Assembly: GCA_030068145.1 (NCBI GenBank)
Contig: JAPJBO010000901.1
Location: 28,541 to 92,540, forward strand
Length of the DNA stretch: 64,000 nt
From: Diplonema papillatum
Lineage: Eukaryota; Euglenozoa; Diplonemea; Diplonemida; Diplonemidae
Direction: 5' to 3'
Each line of letters starts with the position of its first letter. Positions within the stretch are counted from its first letter, which is position 1. Under the pieces are notes generated by a model. That model worked only from the letters and a program-made list of their open reading frames with translations. It did not search any database and had not been told where the DNA came from. This document shows, piece after piece, positions 54,519 through 64,000 of the stretch. A program made the translations under genes and the position numbers.

Positions 54519-55145
54519 GTGCAGAACGGGGTAGACTACCAGGCAACCCGGCACCTACTAGAAATGCGGGACTCCCCCCTCACCGCGTACGAAGCCGGCA
54601 TGCTGAAGTCGGTACTTGCGGGGGCCACACCGGCAACCGGGCGAACGGGGTTGGGTGAACGAAACTGCCCGTACTGCGACACACAGGACCGGGAGACGGT
54701 AGAGCACTTGTTCTGGATGTGCCCAGCCTGGGAACGAAGTCGATCGAAGCACGGAGACTTGGTAAACGTGCAAAGGAATTGGCCCCCGTGCCTACGCTTG
54801 TGCGGGGTGGCCCCAGCTGTACGAGGAGACGAAGCGATCCCCGGGCTGCCGGCAGCTAGGGAAGAAAGGTTGCGTGTACTAAAGCGGCTACACCTTTTCT
54901 TCGTCGAGGTCCTAACTCGACGTCAGGAAGCAGACGGCCTGCTTGACAGGTCCGCCAGGCATCACAGGACCGTGGACTACCCGCGTGGGTGGAAGCCATC
55001 AGAACCACACAGACTCACGGTCCCTGCCATTGCACCTTCCGCCGTCGGAACGAAGTGGAAATATGGCCAAGAGATGTGGATGGCATTTACCGACTGGCTG
55101 CAGTGGATTTCGAGCTGTACACAGGACGGCGACTCCCTGACCTGA
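54519..55145 (+). CDS. retrotransposon protein fragment with CCHC zinc knuckle
   Basis: CPYCDTQDRETVEHLFWMCPAWERSR has the C-x2-C...H-x4-C arrangement common near the C-terminus of non-LTR retrotransposon polyproteins. The region after it (RLRVLKRLHLFFVEVLTRRQ) is helical. The frame stops at TGA (55143) but overlaps the RNase H frame, offset by -1, from 54989, so the two could be joined by a frameshift or be one ORF broken by an indel. Confidence 0.65.
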   Translation: MQNGVDYQATRHLLEMRDSPLTAYEAGMLKSVLAGATPATGRTGLGERNCPYCDTQDRETVEHLFWMCPAWERSRSKHGDLVNVQRNWPPCLRLCGVAPAVRGDEAIPGLPAAREERLRVLKRLHLFFVEVLTRRQEADGLLDRSARHHRTVDYPRGWKPSEPHRLTVPAIAPSAVGTKWKYGQEMWMAFTDWLQWISSCTQDGDSLT

Positions 55146-56410
55146 AGAGTAGGTTCTACTCAGCTCCTCCACAAGCACCAACAGGCAAGGCAACGGCAGC
55201 CCGCGCTACGTTACCGGCCCGGGAAATGGGAGACAGCAGGCTCCTGGTTTATTTCGATGGCGGGGCGAGAGCGAATGGGACCGCCTTCGCCGTTGCCGGG
55301 GCGGGGGCAGTCGTGTACCGCGATGGAGTGAAAGTGGCAGAAGTGGTCCTGCCACTGCCGACCGTGCGCAGCAACAACGTAGCAGAGTACGAAGGACTGC
55401 TAGCGGGCCTGCACCTGCTGGGGGATGCAGGCGAAGCGGAAGGAGAGGAATGCACGGTGCGAGGCGACTCGGCGCTGGTTGTCGGGCACCTCGCACGACG
55501 CATGGCATGTTCAGAGGAACTGAAGCCGTATCTGACGCGCGCGGCCTTGAAGGTGTCGTCCCTGCAGAGACGGCTGACACTGCACATTGAGCACGTTGCG
55601 CGGGAGCAGAACACAGACGCGGACGCGCTCAGCAACGCCGCCATGGACCTGGTGCAACGCCAAAGGCCCACCCGGCAGCAACAAGAGACCATGCTGGCAA
55701 ACTTCCGTCGGTCCGGTCTAGGAAAAGCGCTCAGCCTCATCGAAATGGGGAAGGCGTATGGGAAGGTGGTTGCACAGCCGTGGTTCTGCGGCCATGAATA
55801 CTCCACCACCGTTTTGACATCTGTGGGAGGAACGGTTGTGCGGGGTGTTTCGAGGCGTGCACAGTTATTGACCGCGACCGAGGATGTGATCATGAAGATA
55901 CGCGAACACACACGAGAAAATCGGCCAGACCAACAAGAAAACAGCCCGTTCCCTCCGCACCTGGGATGGGCCGCAACTTTTTTGCCAGAGGAGGCCTATC
56001 CGGCAGGGTGGACGCAGGGAAAGCCGGATTGGAAGACGAAGGCTGAAGCGGCAGGAAGAAGCTCAAGCACGGAACCGTGCGAAGGAGCCCCCCCGTTCGA
56101 GGCCCCAGAAGGCGCGGTGAATACCTCCCGCCCCGGAGTGGTTTGCTCGCATCACAGGAAGCCGCGATGCAGGGAGTGCGTCAAAAAGCGCCTCCCGGCG
56201 GAGACCTGCTGTCGCCTCAAGCAGCATCATCACGGATCGGATGGTCTAAGGCCGCGGATGCACTTTTGCACAGCACACAGACTAGGACGCTGCGGCGACT
56301 GCGTAGTAGCAAACGAAGCATTAGCCAGCTGCTGCCCGAAGCACCATGCAAACAGAAGAGCGAACAGAGACCCCCACTCCCAGCCCGAGGGTGCATCGGC
56401 CGTTACCTAG
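54989..56410 (+). CDS. RNase H with two C-terminal Cys/His repeats (retrotransposon)
   Basis: The domain at about residues 85-222 is type I RNase H of the RnhA-like class seen in retroelements and plants. It has YFDGGARANG with Asp90, NNVAEYEGLLAGL with Glu133, VRGDSALVV with Asp159 and REQNTDADALSNAAMD with Asp211. All four acidic positions are present. A linker of about 160 residues follows. Two tandem copies of C-x2-H-x4-C-x2-C-x9-C-C-x(2-4)-H-H lie at residues 386-415 and 427-453, which I do not recognise as a named zinc finger. The first 80 residues overlap the previous frame and may not be translated from this start. Confidence 0.75.
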   Translation: MEAIRTTQTHGPCHCTFRRRNEVEIWPRDVDGIYRLAAVDFELYTGRRLPDLKSRFYSAPPQAPTGKATAARATLPAREMGDSRLLVYFDGGARANGTAFAVAGAGAVVYRDGVKVAEVVLPLPTVRSNNVAEYEGLLAGLHLLGDAGEAEGEECTVRGDSALVVGHLARRMACSEELKPYLTRAALKVSSLQRRLTLHIEHVAREQNTDADALSNAAMDLVQRQRPTRQQQETMLANFRRSGLGKALSLIEMGKAYGKVVAQPWFCGHEYSTTVLTSVGGTVVRGVSRRAQLLTATEDVIMKIREHTRENRPDQQENSPFPPHLGWAATFLPEEAYPAGWTQGKPDWKTKAEAAGRSSSTEPCEGAPPFEAPEGAVNTSRPGVVCSHHRKPRCRECVKKRLPAETCCRLKQHHHGSDGLRPRMHFCTAHRLGRCGDCVVANEALASCCPKHHANRRANRDPHSQPEGASAVT

Positions 56411-56469
56411 CCATAAATGAGCGTGGTCGTACTTTCGTAAAGGGAGGCACCACGTTAAAACGGGTCCGC

Positions 56470-56612
<143 letters not shown>

Positions 56613-56851
56613 TAGCAAGCTTGCTTGAGCGCCGAAGGCGCGTCTAGTGGGATCCACTACGTTCTGTGGATAGGCAATGCATCCCCCACTCGTTACGAGG
56701 TTGGACGGGAGGGATCACAATCCAACACACGTCGCAGGCTGGGTGTTGGCCCCCCTTTGGTTGGGTTCCCCTCCCTCTCTCTTCTTGTGCCATTTTCGGC
56801 CCTTTCTAGCTTGCCTGTTTCCGTTTCCTTTTGTTGCCCTGCATCCCGCAG

Positions 56852-63726
<6,875 letters not shown>

Positions 63727-63847
63727 CCCCCCCGAGTCGGGGGAAACGATCGGAGAGCACTCTTGCGCCACAGCAGAGAGCTACCGCCGTGGCATGCAAG
63801 CAGCCGAACGACTTATGGAGGACACCGCTCCTTCACAGTCTTATAAC

Positions 63848-64000
63848 TGCGGGAGACGACCTGGTGTGCCTTTCTTTCAGCGTGCCGCCGACGCTTGCGT
63901 CTGCGGTTTCTTACGCCCTGTCCCCGCTGGGCCCGGCGACTGCAACGTCGTCGGGGGGGCGGTGCTGGACATGCAGCGGCTGCTGACCTGCGATCCCACC
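63848..64000 (+). pseudogene. downstream echo of exon c, runs off the window
   Basis: TGCGGGAGACGACCTGGTGT to GCTGACCTGCGATCCCACC repeats 63435-63589, offset by 413 bp. Base changes and a one-base deletion (GGGCCCGGCGACTGC against GGGCCCGGGCGACTGC) disrupt the frame. Confidence 0.9.

Overview
The window is nuclear DNA from a eukaryote, most likely a unicellular flagellate (protist). Its genes are GC-rich with long intergenic and intronic spacers, GT-AG introns whose phases match across exons, a NEK-family protein kinase, a class III nucleotidyl cyclase, several coiled-coil proteins, a non-LTR-type retrotransposon remnant, hAT-like DNA elements, and many micro-, mini- and satellite arrays. All convincing genes lie on the + strand. 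AG dinucleotides sit 3-6 bases before four of the start codons, which would suit spliced-leader trans-splicing and a euglenozoan (for example a diplonemid), but no spliced-leader gene was found, so the lineage is a guess.

Layout. 0-5.9 kb: dispersed repeats and a 33-bp minisatellite. 5.95-10.6 kb: two-exon coiled-coil gene A, then an isolated 3'-terminal LSU rRNA fragment (10.76-10.96 kb). 13.3-14.1 kb: minisatellite. 14.27-19.19 kb: repeat-rich gene B, whose 3' end is copied into a satellite (19.15-20.4 kb). 22.46-28.99 kb: three-exon cyclase gene with one intact and one degenerate cyclase domain. 36.3-37.1 kb: doubtful proline-rich gene. 37.4-42.3 kb: three-exon NEK kinase. 43.4-50.8 kb: dispersed repeats and foldback elements. 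50.85-53.4 kb: a truncated and a longer copy of the 5' exon of another coiled-coil gene. 53.5-56.6 kb: retroelements with (AC)n tails. 56.85-63.73 kb: three exons of a coiled-coil protein, probably the 3' part of the gene that starts at 52.77 kb.

Two patterns stand out. First, every convincing gene is accompanied by partial, mostly broken tandem copies of its own exons ('echoes'), upstream or downstream, about fifteen in all. Second, several introns of unrelated genes end in the same 70-170 bp sequence just before the 3' splice site, with further copies scattered between genes. This looks like an introner-like or mobile intron-derived family. The rest is a mosaic of short dispersed repeats (named R1, R1b, R2, R3, R5 and M1 below). 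The genes do not form a recognisable pathway, although a cyclase, a NEK kinase and coiled-coil proteins would suit flagellar or cytoskeletal signalling.
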